Part shown: in pieces, positions 1 to 10,700 of the stretch
Numbering within the stretch: the stretch's first letter is position 1
Layout: the number at the start of each line of letters is the position of its first letter
DNA from: Adineta steineri
Lineage: Eukaryota > Rotifera > Eurotatoria > Adinetida > Adinetidae
Reading direction: 5' to 3'
Assembly (NCBI GenBank): GCA_905250115.1
Contig: CAJNOI010000030.1
Span: 645,054 to 709,053 of the forward strand
DNA: 64,000 nucleotides
The notes under the pieces: model-generated
The model's database searches: none
What the model was told of the DNA's origin: nothing
The model's input: only the letters and a program-made list of their open reading frames with translations
Program-made: the position numbers and the translations under genes

Positions 1-663
1 CACACCCACTATCACCCACACCCGAACAAAAATATTTCACTTATTCATTTAAAAATATCTAATATGATATATTTTTTGTAATATGTTTAAGAAATTCGTT
101 ATTTTAAAGATTTATGAGTCATAACCAATCTATAATAGCATTTCTTTGATTATGTATAATATTGATTTGTAAATACAATTATATTATTAATGAATATTGT
201 ATCTAGTCTTATAAAACATATCATTGGTATTATGTAACTATTTGGAAATGAATGATAGTCTTAAAATAAAATTGTGATTGATGGTTTTAACTGCTCATAC
301 CTCTTTAATTTATTTAATTCATGGTTGTATAGAGATTAAAAGCAATCGACAATTTATTGTTTCTTTTTTTCTTGTCTATACCAATCGTTGAATTCACTGT
401 CCTTGAGTCTTTAATAATACCATATTACTCTTACGTGACAGGTAAGAAGAAAATAACAACTACATTTACATCTATCAAAAAAAAAATTTTTGTCTTTAAT
501 ATACTATTGTCAACATTGTTTTGACAACATGACAGAAAACAGAAAAGATGGTGAAAGGACGCAAAATCAGTGAAGCAAAGCGTATTGATTTACTCTTCTT
601 AATAATACAAATTGATCCATAATAAGCTTCACGTTTCATAATAGTGTATATTTGAAAAGGATA
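1..663. other. Upstream non-coding DNA with a telomere-like motif at the edge
   Basis: No coding exon is recognised here. The first ~27 bases are C/A-rich with repeated CACCC units, which on the minus strand read as imperfect GGGTGTG. This resembles the TGTGGG telomeric repeat reported for bdelloid rotifers, but it is too short and imperfect to call. The rest is AT-rich and presumably includes the 5' region of the transporter that starts at 664. Confidence 0.35.
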
Positions 664-2011
664 TGAGTGAAAAAGAGCCACTATTAACGATACATAACGA
701 ATTATCTATTGACAATGATAGCGACAATGAAAGCAAGAGGTATGATTAGAAGAATATATAATATTGATAACAATGTAATGAATTCATCATTATTTATAGC
801 CTATTTGATTGGCGTCAATATTTGAATCGACAAAAGACTGATGCTAATAATAAAAAATTAAATGATGAGATCAAACATACTACTAAGGATATATCAGTCA
901 GTGTTTTTCAATTAGTAAGTGTACTCAAACAGGAAATATCATAAGAGAAAGTAATAAAAATACTAAATTAAAAGCATGTTGTTTTTCTTTTTAATATATA
1001 TATATATATATATGAATTAATTCATTTCATTTTATGATAGTTTCGATTTGCTGATTGTATTGATATTCTTCTTTTAATTCTTGGTCTGTGTTTCATGTTG
1101 GGACATGCAGTTGGTGTTATCGCGAATGTAATTCTTTTTGGTCGAATCACGGGATTATTTGCCACTACATCATTTGCTGTTGATTGTGATAATCAATATA
1201 AAAATTTAGAATCTGGAATTATCAATAATACTTTATGTCCTCTTGGTATTAATCTTGATCCATTAAATTATGATCGATTACATAAGTAATTGAATGAAAA
1301 ATATTCTTATTTTGAATCTTTTGAAGTTTTTCATTCGTAGACTATGCCATTATGATAATAAAACTATTTCATCAACATTAGCTCCATTAACGCCTTTGTT
1401 TCATGAAAATGTTATGCATCTAGTTTATTTGTTCTTCGGTAAGTCTATTAAACAGGCTAATTCAATTTAAAAAAAACAAGCGATTTGTTGCTTTTGTATG
1501 TCATTGTAGGTTTCAGCATTTTTACATTTCTAAGTTCTTCTCTTGAATATATCTGTTGGACAGTTGCTACGGAACGACAGGCATCTCGTATGAGTGTTTT
1601 ACTCTTTCAATCACTTATTCAACGTGTAAGTAAAAATATTTTTTTACACTTATAAAAAAAACTTTATACTTCATGATCATACGTCAAAATTGAACAGTAT
1701 CGAATTTCTACTAAATGACTTTAGTTCAGTGCAGATCTGCATTGTAAATGTTTTTATTTCTTCAAAAACGGTTATGCGTTGAAGAGTAACTAAAATAAAT
1801 GATTAGACTAGTTAAAATACAGTTTATTCTATTTATTTCTCTTTCATTTTTTAGAACATGACTTACTTGGATACAAACCAAACTACTCAATACAATACGA
1901 AGCTTTTTACGTAAGTAAATATAATAACTTTATAACAAACATTTATATATAATCGATTTTCTTTACAGTAATATTGAAAAGATCAAAAAAGGGATAGGTT
2001 TTGAATTCTTA
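664..2011 (+). CDS. ABCB-type (P-glycoprotein-like) ABC transporter, 5' part, cut by assembly gap
   Basis: Exons seen: about 664-740, 800-914, 1041-1285, 1341-1438, 1510-1625, 1855-1910 and 1969-2011, all with GT-AG borders and matching phase. The product starts MSEKEPLLTIHNE, then a charged cytosolic segment, then the first transmembrane helices. The first helix region reads FADCIDILLLILG followed by GHAVGVIANVILFGRITGLF, which matches TM1 of full-length ABCB exporters. An extracellular loop with N-glycosylation-type NNT and NKT sites follows. A later piece ('CWTVATERQASRMSVLLFQSL') matches the TM2/TM3 intracellular coupling region of the P-glycoprotein family, which uses ATP to export hydrophobic compounds at the plasma membrane. 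No nucleotide-binding domain is visible, because the sequence enters 100 N at 2012. What follows the gap does not look like ABC sequence, so the gap probably hides or misjoins the rest. Confidence 0.8.
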
Positions 2012-2111
2012 NNNNNNNNNNNNNNNNNNNNNNNNNNNNNNNNNNNNNNNNNNNNNNNNNNNNNNNNNNNNNNNNNNNNNNNNNNNNNNNNNNNNNNNNN
2101 NNNNNNNNNNN
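2012..2111. other. Assembly gap (100 N)
   Basis: A run of exactly 100 N, the usual placeholder for a gap of unknown size. It interrupts the ABCB-type gene after its first transmembrane domain has begun. The sequence on the far side belongs to a different-looking gene, so the true distance and even adjacency of the two sides are uncertain. Confidence 0.99.
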
Positions 2112-2182
2112 CATAGTCACATGTAAGAATACATATATATTTAGTTTGTATTTATGAATTTTCTGGTTGTTTTTTTTACTAG

Positions 2183-2650
2183 TGTATCAAATGAAATATC
2201 AACACCTATTGGTATTCGAAAACAATTTCTTCGTCCAAAATTCACGCATGCGAAGTATGTTCGAGTAATTTAAGAATAAAATGCTTTAGTTTCGTTATTT
2301 TTATTTTAGCGTGTCTGAGTCATCACAAACAAAGAAACGACCATTAGAAAAAGAAAATTGTAGCCTTGTGACATCTACATCCAATAATCATCAGTCATCA
2401 CATACAAATGTTGTTATAAGAGCAACATCACCGTATGTTATATGATATAAACATATTTTTTTAATTGAATATTTTTTCTTGTACAGAATGGTATCGATTA
2501 AACATTCAGCAGCGTATCGTTCGTATCCAAATACTCGAAAACATCCAATTAATATTCATTTATCGACAACACGTCGACAAAAAAGACTTTCGTATGTTTG
2601 ATTTTAAGACAATCTTATTTTATAGGCAATTAAGAATAGATGTTAATTAA
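2183..2650 (+). CDS. 3' exons of an unidentified gene after the gap
   Basis: Four exons in consistent phase follow the gap: about 2183-2254, 2311-2432, 2488-2587 and 2626-2650, ending in TAA. The translated tail is polar and basic (for example KKRPLEKENC and TRRQKRLSQLRIDVN) and rich in Ser/Thr/Asn, as in a disordered region. I recognise no domain. It does not resemble the nucleotide-binding domains expected after the ABCB exons upstream, so I treat it as a separate gene whose 5' part lies in the gap. It could also be a divergent C-terminus joined wrongly by the assembly. Confidence 0.45.
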
Positions 2651-3354
2651 ATAAATAATTCTCTCTTAGATTATTAATTATTTCTAACAGATCTTTACGA
2701 TATTTATTGAAAGAAAATTTATCGATTTTAATTTCTCAGTAGTACTTATCTATAAATAATAAATAAATATAATTATAAAGAATGATTCGTAACTATGTAT
2801 ATTTTATTATCAGACACTATACGATATACTTCCGAGATAATATAATCTTATAAAATGATAAGATTTTTTAAAAGTTCCTTATGTCAAGAATGGCATATCT
2901 GTAGTTTAAGAAGAAAAATTCATAAATATATCAATAAATTCTTTCTATATACTTATTTTAGTGCGAATGTTTAACATCAATGAATGGTTTTTGATTTTGT
3001 TGTTTTAAATGTAAATAGACGATAGTCATATCTCTTTTACTTGTCCGCTTTTTTCTTTTCGTATAACGAACCTTATCGGTTTTATTCATATCTGTTGTTT
3101 GCTCATGTTTTTTCTTTGTGTTTTTCTTCTCAATTACACATGCACCAGACAATGTTTTCTTTTTTTTCTTCGTCGAATTTTTACTATTATCGATGTTTGT
3201 TTTGTTTGTCCGAAACCAAAAGCGTTTTGTTTTTTCTTTTTTCTTGAGAAAAAAATAACAAAGATTTATGACGATAAGGAAATGACTTTTTTTTTTATTT
3301 TCGATTTTTCATAACTTGTCGTGGAACTAATGAATTTATCTAAAAAAAAGATAA
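2651..3354. other. Intergenic, no gene seen
   Basis: AT-rich spacer between the converging 3' ends of the gene ending at 2650 and the minus-strand coilin-like gene. Long T-rich runs around 3100-3300 create short phenylalanine-rich open frames on the plus strand; I see no gene support for them. Confidence 0.5.
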
Positions 3355-4154
3355 TTATTGATTAGAATGTAATGAAAAAAAAATATGTTGATGTTTTTTT
3401 ATTACTTTAACAGCTGATATAACTTGTGGTCGTGGTGGAATAGGACGACCACGTTTATTACCAAATTGAAATGAAAATGAATTTGTTTCAGGTGAATCTG
3501 TTGATGATGGTGATGGTTGAGCAATTGTTCGAAGAATATCATCAATACTATTTGATGAAGGAGGGGGAGGAGGAGAAGAAGGTGCACGAGGAATTTCACG
3601 TTCAATAGATCGTTTTCTTTTCGATATTGGAGGTGATTTAATACTATGCCATTCAGTTTGTGCATCGATTTCTAGACGTTCAATAGATTGTTTTCTTTTC
3701 GATATTGGAGGTGATTTATTACTATGCCAATCAGTTTGTGCATCGATATCTAGGCGTTCAACAGATTGTTTTCTTTTCGATGTTGGAGGTGATTTAACAC
3801 TCAGCCAATCAGTTTGTGCATCGATTTCTAAACGAAAGCTAAAAAACTAAATTATTAATATATTTAATATTAACAAATCATTTACTCAATTTCATCATTA
3901 TCACGTAAAATTTGATTTACTTGAGCATGTGGAGGTAAAACATAATCATTAACAAATGCTTTAAGATATTTTAATTTTGTTGATCGTTTTGATAAATGAA
4001 ATTCATAATAATTAGCAAAAAGTTTTTGTTGTTCAATGAAATATTCTAATAAGTCACTTATTGTTATTATATTTGTTGTTGTAAAATCAATAATTGTCCA
4101 AAATTGATTATGTTCAGCTGGTAACCATGATGCACGAAAACGTAATCGAAGCAT
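3355..4154 (-). CDS. Coilin-like protein (Cajal body scaffold N-terminal domain)
   Basis: Two exons, 3886-4154 and 3355-3838, with a 47-nt intron; together about 250 residues. The first ~95 residues follow the coilin N-terminal domain closely: an opening MLRLRFR strand, then QFWTIIDFT, a helix with ISDLLEYFIEQQ, then VLPPHAQVNQILRDNDEIDF. The last part corresponds to the 'LLPPxE..x.x.RDND.L' hallmark of coilin. Coilin nucleates Cajal bodies, where snRNPs mature. After the domain come three nearly identical 26-residue repeats (core IDAQTDWHSxKSPPxSKRKQS), basic and Ser/Pro-rich. A proline-rich stretch and a KRGRP motif like an AT-hook follow. Human coilin is more than twice as long and ends in a Tudor-like domain, which I do not see here. 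The domain match is by eye; another ubiquitin-like-fold protein is possible. Confidence 0.6.
3664..3835 (-). repeat. Coding tandem repeat, 78-bp period, about 3 copies
   Basis: Within exon 2 of the coilin-like gene, the segment containing 'tgcatcgat' recurs at about 3662, 3740 and 3818, a 78-bp period, with the intervening sequence nearly identical. The period is 26 codons, so copy number can change without shifting the frame. Each unit carries an SPPxSKRK motif, a plausible phosphorylation or nuclear-localisation element. Confidence 0.85.
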
Positions 4155-5007
4155 TTCTGTTTTTAAATTTATTTAATTAAATTCTTCGTTTAGATTCATT
4201 TGTTCATCTATGAATAATACACACTTACTTATTATTTTACTATTGCATAAAAAATTTATTTAACCTCTCTCATAGAAAAGAGGGCGTTCGATACCAGTGT
4301 GTTAGATATATTTTATGTAATATGTAAAATTAATTTAATAATTGAATTAAATCACAATAGAAATAATATGATGATGATAGAAAAATATTTAATATCAAGA
4401 TATAGTGATACTCTCTGTTTTAGTAAGAGAATGAATCTGATACTGGCGTCAATCTGTCAATGAAATTCTATATGAATCCAAGTGATGTAGACGCTAACAG
4501 CTCTGATGAACAAACTCTATCTAATTAATTGAGTACTACTAAGTATGTAATTTGAATAGTGCAGATTCCACTATTAAAATGATTCTGTTGGAAAAGTCTG
4601 ATAGATTTTTAATACATCATCTCTTTGTTAACAAAAAGTTGAAAGAATACCTTCTATTTGTATTTTTATACAAAGATACCAACCCAATATCTGATCGCTC
4701 CTGTGATAGAGTACAGATAATGACTTATATTTTAAATTTTACAAAAATTTCATACATTGTGTAGACAATAATGTCTCAATAGTTGATAACAAATCGCGGA
4801 GAAATTTGCTATGAAATTACATTTATCCCACACATGGTTTTTTTCCATGTTCTGTCACACAACATGGTGAAATATCTCATGACTCATGTTTATTTATTAT
4901 GCGTCTAGCTTATAGTGATGTCATTATATATTTCACAACTTGTATAGATCTATATATATCATTACTCCAACTCGTCTTCTTATACTTGTTCGTCTTATAT
5001 TCAGACA
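4155..5007. other. Divergent intergenic region
   Basis: About 850 bp between two divergently transcribed genes (coilin-like on minus, orphan on plus), so it should hold both promoters. It is AT-rich. A short open frame around 4552-4764 has no recognisable features. I see no repeat or RNA gene. Confidence 0.4.
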
Positions 5008-5865
5008 ATGATTTGCTTAGTGCACAATCCACGTTATCGTTCGTTATTTCATGCTGTTGTAAATGAACTTCGAAATGAAAAACGTATATCTGTAAATCTA
5101 TTACGAAATATGCCTAAAAGCTGTTGTACATGTAACAATATTGATAACGTAGTAATAAAATCTTGTCTTATACATGACAAAGATAAATTGATTAATTTAC
5201 AAAAACTTATTAATCAAATAAATCAAGATAAACAAAACAATCCCAAACTTATTTTAGCATTAAATGGATTAGAAAATTTTATTAACGAAAATCAAGTTAA
5301 TTCATTTTCAAATCCGTTACCAATAACTCATACTCAGAGTTCTATTGAGTTTTCCGATTCGGAAGACAGTCAGCCAATGAATACTGATAGATCATTAGTT
5401 AAAAAGCAAAAAAATCCACCAAAACCATTGAAAGATGGAACATTTCTATTTTTACCTTATAACTTTGACAATAAATCAAATTCAATACCAGTATTTAAAG
5501 CTGATAAAGATAAACAGCGTGGTCGATTTATTGGCCGCAATGGTTATATTACATCATTAGAAAAGCAAAAATCTGTTTGTATTAATATGATAACACCTTC
5601 AACAAGTGAGCAAATTAAACGAACACTTTCTTATGCCAAAGAACAAGTTGGAAATGTAAAAATTCATAATCCAAAAGATATATCAAAGTCAGCTGATGGC
5701 GAATGGATATTAGTTCGAATGTATAAAACGAAAACAAATACAGGGAATATCGAAGATGTGTTAGATGATTTAAACGATCGATGGGAAAGTTTTTTGAAGA
5801 TAAGAAAACGTCGACATGTAGAAGTCGATGAAGAGGACGATGAAGAAAGTTTTAAAAAAATATAG
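5008..5865 (+). CDS. Orphan single-exon protein with a KH-like segment
   Basis: One uninterrupted frame of 285 codons from an ATG, followed by an AT-rich 3' region. The N-terminal third has a cluster of cysteines (CCTCN around residue 37) and helical, Asn/Lys-rich sequence. The middle (about 115-145) is Ser/Pro/Lys-rich. From about residue 169 there is RGRFIGRNGYITSLEKQ followed by a hydrophobic strand and a helix. The GRNG within an 'FIGxxG' context is what a KH RNA-binding domain shows at its GxxG loop. The C-terminus is highly charged and ends in an acidic EEDDEE run. I do not recognise a named family. An RNA-binding role is inferred only from the KH-like signature. The lack of introns is unusual beside its intron-rich neighbours. 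Confidence 0.6.
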   Translation: MICLVHNPRYRSLFHAVVNELRNEKRISVNLLRNMPKSCCTCNNIDNVVIKSCLIHDKDKLINLQKLINQINQDKQNNPKLILALNGLENFINENQVNSFSNPLPITHTQSSIEFSDSEDSQPMNTDRSLVKKQKNPPKPLKDGTFLFLPYNFDNKSNSIPVFKADKDKQRGRFIGRNGYITSLEKQKSVCINMITPSTSEQIKRTLSYAKEQVGNVKIHNPKDISKSADGEWILVRMYKTKTNTGNIEDVLDDLNDRWESFLKIRKRRHVEVDEEDDEESFKKI

Positions 5866-7153
5866 TAAATTTGTATAAATATTGTATTTTATTTTTTTGA
5901 TTTTATAATAATTAATAAAAATATTGATTTTAAATAATTCTTTGAATATAACCGATCTGAATCATATCTTCAAAAACAGCGATGAAATCAATTCGTCTGT
6001 AATCTTGCTTCATTTATCCGAAACTATTATATCTTGTGGAACTTTATTTTTGTCATTTGGGAATTTTCGCACGACAATTTTAAGTCGAGAGAACATTTAA
6101 TATAGTGTGAGAAATAGAAAAAATCTAATTTCGTGCTGAAGGAAGTGTTTCAACACTAATTACACTTGAAGGCAGTGAAATTCAACATTTTACACTTTAT
6201 CTTCATTTTTTCTTGTTTGAAAAATAAATAAAAAATATGTTATTTTGTGTAGTAGTTCAAATGTATTCATGCTTTTCTTAATTGTATTTGATTTATAATT
6301 GATGAGTATGTGTCTAGAATATTAAAACACAAAGTAAATTAAGAGCCAGAAATAAATCTTTCGACATTTGAATAATTTTTATATTTTTCTAAATAAATGA
6401 TTTGATTTTTGTTTTTGTTTTTTGCTCATAAAATAGTCCTTGAAGGCAAGTGGTTAATGCATGAATATTAGTATTGATATGATCAATAGCAACAAAAAAA
6501 AGAATATGAAGAATAGAAATATTATGGGAAATCAAAACTGTAATGAGTTATTTTATAAATGATATTAATTAAACTAGAATTCCGGAACAATGACCTTGAT
6601 TGATTGAGTTAATAAAGAAATAATTATTTAAGAAGATTTCTGACAGTCAACATAAATGAGATTGCAAAAGCATCGTTTTTCGCATATACTATATTGACTT
6701 CATAGATATAAGAAAATCTTTTTGTTACTTATGTCAATTTTTTTCGTAATATATTCTACAAGTTTCATATATTTCATAAGCATCTATCATAGTTGACGTA
6801 GATTATTCATATATATATTTCTTTTTATTTATTAACTTGTTCATCAGTTCTCTATATCGTTGAAAGAGTTGCACTCATCTAACAAAGCTATTATTGCTAT
6901 ATTATGAGTTCAAAGGATTCTATTTGCGTAGAAAGAAATAGTAAGCAAAGAGAGAAAAAAAGGAAAATAAACGAATGACTTATTCTTTGTCAATACATAA
7001 ATCACTGCTTAGATCTAGACTATTCTTTTCCTTTTTCGTTGTGCCTATCACGGCTTTATCGTCTCCAATAAAACTGTTTATTAGAAGAACACAAGCAGAA
7101 GAAAAGAAACATTTATAAGCGAACACATTTGTCTATTGCAACAAAAACCACTC
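5866..7153. other. Intergenic, no gene seen
   Basis: About 1.3 kb of AT-rich sequence between the orphan gene and the cystatin gene. No open frame of note, no clear repeat and no tRNA-like structure was found by eye. Confidence 0.4.
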
Positions 7154-7787
7154 ATGTCGGATGAACATCATAATAAAATGGGTCCTGTTATGGTTTGTTT
7201 GTTAGAAAAAAAGTCATTTTTTAATTTCATTAAATGATTTCTTTTTCTTCATTCTATTGTAGGACGCCACACCGGAAATTCAAAAAATAAGGTTTATTAG
7301 TTTATTCTTATAGAATCTAATTATTTATTTTTTGCTTATTTCAATAGTGAACGTCCCGAAGTTATATATTCAGCAATTGATGCTCTCTATAGAAAACATA
7401 ATGAACATAGAATACATCGTTTTACTGAAGAACATCGACAAAAACATATCGCAAGTTGGAAGTAAATTTTATTCTTATTCATTATATACAAATATTCATT
7501 TAAAATTTTTAGAGTAACAAAATATGGTGAAGAAGAAGTTGCTTATGGTACAAATTATTTTTTAAAAGTATCGATTGGTGAAGGTTTATTTATTCATATA
7601 CGTATTCATCGTCATAAAAATCAAGATAAATATGATTTTTATGCATTACATGAAGTAATTAGACATAATATTGCGACTAGCGTTTTTACAGAAGGTAATA
7701 ATAATACTATTCATTAATTGATTGATTAAATAATTATATTATATCTTCTTATATTTAGATGATCCATTAACTTATTTCAATTATTAA
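7154..7787 (+). CDS. Stefin-type cystatin (cysteine protease inhibitor)
   Basis: Five small exons (7154-7192, 7263-7291, 7348-7461, 7513-7694, 7759-7787) join in phase to about 130 residues without a signal peptide, as expected for a cytosolic type 1 cystatin. After the alpha helix, the strand-loop-strand reads EVAYGTNYFLKVSIGEG then FIHIRIH, matching the stefin region around QVVAGTNYFIKV. The protein ends DPLTYFNY, close to the 'DELTYF' end of cystatin B. Family members block papain-like proteases by inserting the N-terminal glycine region and the QVVAG loop in the active-site cleft. Here the loop is EVAYG: the first V and the final G are kept and the middle is changed. An N-terminal Gly (KMGPVM) is present. 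The first donor site (GTTTGT) is weak, so that border is least certain. Confidence 0.8.
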
Positions 7788-10700
7788 TATCAGAAGAATA
7801 ACTTAAAGAAAAAAAATTATTATTTTTAGTCAAAATATACAAGAACTTTATCGATTTCATTTTATAAATATATAGACCAGCTTTTATATGTTGTTTTCTT
7901 ATGCTGGAAATATGTCTTCCATTAATTATTGACAAAAGTTAGAAAATATCGATCGAATTATTTATTTTGCAAATCATTTGTTTTCAGTCAGCTGATAGAG
8001 TTTGAAAGGAAATCAGAAGTCGACATGAGTAGTTTTACTGCCATCAAATCTCGAACAAATAATAGCGATATGTTTTTAAAAAACGATATTAATTGATCGT
8101 TTAACTATATTTCTGATCAACAGCATTTTCAACTAGGTAAAAGAGAATAACACCTCATTTATTTGTTGTTATCATGTGAAACTATGAGAAAAAGTGATTT
8201 TAATATTGGTTTAAGATTTTATTTAGTGTAATCGATCGATGATTCATCGTAGTTAATATTTAGCAGAAACATTTAGTTAAACTTTAAACAAAGAAAAAAA
8301 TTATTTCGCGAAGCATAATCGCACGTAACATATAATTAATTAGAAAGATTGTGTTGTGCTAGTTCGTTCTTGGCACATTAAAGAAACATTGACAATTTCA
8401 TTTTTATCAGGACTGTGATAAATTAAACACATTATATTGAGTTTATCATGAAAACAATGCATTGTAATAGCCATTATATATAATAAATTAGCCAAGTAGT
8501 ATTATGGCAGAAATGGTTATGTTTATCCTTTATTCCAGCATATATTTAAAGAAAATTGTATTGTTCATTATTAATTAACTTTGACATCCTTTGGGTGGCC
8601 GTGTTTGTACATTTATTCTATAATACTTCCAAGAAAGACACGAGTATATTAAATCAGGATGACTGATTCATGCACAATATACATTCCAGATAAACATCTT
8701 CAAAACTTTATTCAAATAAATAAAGATAACATCATTAATAACAATTTTCAGCTTCAGGATTAATTCAATTCGGTGCTTCTGAATGTTAGTACAGTGATAA
8801 ATATTCAGTTGCAAAAGTTATAAAGATTTTCATCTATAATTGTTTTAACACTAAGAAAGCAATTGTTAATGATGATGGCAAATCGGGTGGAATCTATATA
8901 GATTTGACCATTTTAAAGTATATTGAATGCTGTATGCTGAATGCCATTGATTACTTTTGGATATAAGTAGTAAAAATGAATGATATAAATATGGAGCTGT
9001 CCTTCGGCATCATGCACATTAAGCGTTAAGTAACGATGTATTGATAAAAATAAGCTGTTATTTTTCATACGCAAAAAATGTGATGCAAACTTATTTGTAA
9101 TAGTAAGAGAGAGACAGGTCTAGGCTTTTATCCATGAAGAAAGGTAATTATCTTTCGTTCGACAAGTGCAAAGTATAATCATATTTTATTTGCATGGATA
9201 TGTTCGTATAAAATATCCTCGTGGAGTGTATGTTTTATTCGTTAAGCGAAAGACATAATTATTCTTTGCTATTATAAACATACTTATATAACGTGATTAT
9301 AGTGAAGAAAATCGTATTTTTCTCTGCAATGTTTTACTAGAGAAGTAACATATTTCGCTTTATCTTTGTTTACTTGATTTGCGCACACTAACATCTCGGA
9401 ATATATATTTATTAACTAGTATTATAATAAAAAAGAAACTGATAAAGTAATAAACTCATGTTATAATCTTATTGTTCTATTAGATGTATAGGATGTTAAT
9501 TTTATAAAGTGAAAATATTCGATTATTTCTTTACGAATATTTGTGAATCAAGTTTTTGTGATAAAGAAGAATCTTAATTCGACAATAGTGCTCGTTCAAT
9601 GATGTACAGTTATTTTTCAGTATAAATTGACATATTCTCCATCCAAAAATCACATATTCATCTATCTGTATGTGCTTTTTTTTATTCTGACTCGTATCTA
9701 CGTTCTAGTATTTCATGATAAGAACATATTCTTTTTTCAAGGAGACTTACATTTTCTAAAGTAGATTTTTCTATGTACGAATTAGATAGACCTGGGATAG
9801 AAATTAAAAGAAATACAGAATTTGGAGAAGTATAGATTTCTTCCTCTGCTTTCTGTTATATTGTTTTATTTTATATAAATAACTGATCTTTAGTAATTGA
9901 CGATAAAAGTTAAATGTGGTTTTTAGTCGTTTCAAATGTTTCTACTTACTATCGTGATGTTATGTATGTTTATTCTTTTTCTCGTAGAGAAAAGTCCAGT
10001 AAGAAGAATATAATGATAATGAGAGATGATTGAAAGTGTGAAATATAACAATTAAATCGAAAAACAAAATAAGTACATGAGAAAAAGGTTTCTTTTAACT
10101 GACTTACGCGAATAATTCTTACTTCAAACTTACTATGATGAGAATATTATATTTTTATTTATCTACATACTCAATAAGAGACTCTTACTAGGTACTACTG
10201 TACCCAAATTTCTACATTACAGTGTATTTTTTTGAACATTTCTATATAAACAGTATACATATTTTTCAGATTTTTTAGTATAAAAATGACTGCTGTATTG
10301 AATATTACGAAGATCAGTTAATTGTCTTGAAAAATAAGGAACTAGTTTGTAATAAATCGAATTTTTTTTGTTAAGAACACTTCCGAATCAGAACAACCAG
10401 TCGAAAAAATGTCTGTGGAACACACAATATATGCACAAGATACAGAACATCAAAATACATAGTTTAGGGCCCATTTATATGTGTACACTGAAATATTTCT
10501 TTTTATGTTTACAACAAGACACGTGCCATAAATACATATATGATACTTTTCAGTGGTGTATCCCAACGAAATGAAGCATTCTGTTCCATCATATTAAATT
10601 TCTGAAGCATCACATGAAATTGTTTAAATATGACTATGCTATGATAGATTGATACTTAGCAATGTTCTCAGAATTGATATTCGAATTAACATCTTGAGTG

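Noticed and set aside
3041-3314. Phenylalanine-rich plus-strand frames
   Set aside because: Products of T-rich runs in spacer DNA downstream of the coilin-like gene.
10368-10574. 68-codon open frame in the gene-free stretch
   Set aside because: No domain, no splice context, composition like the surrounding non-coding DNA.
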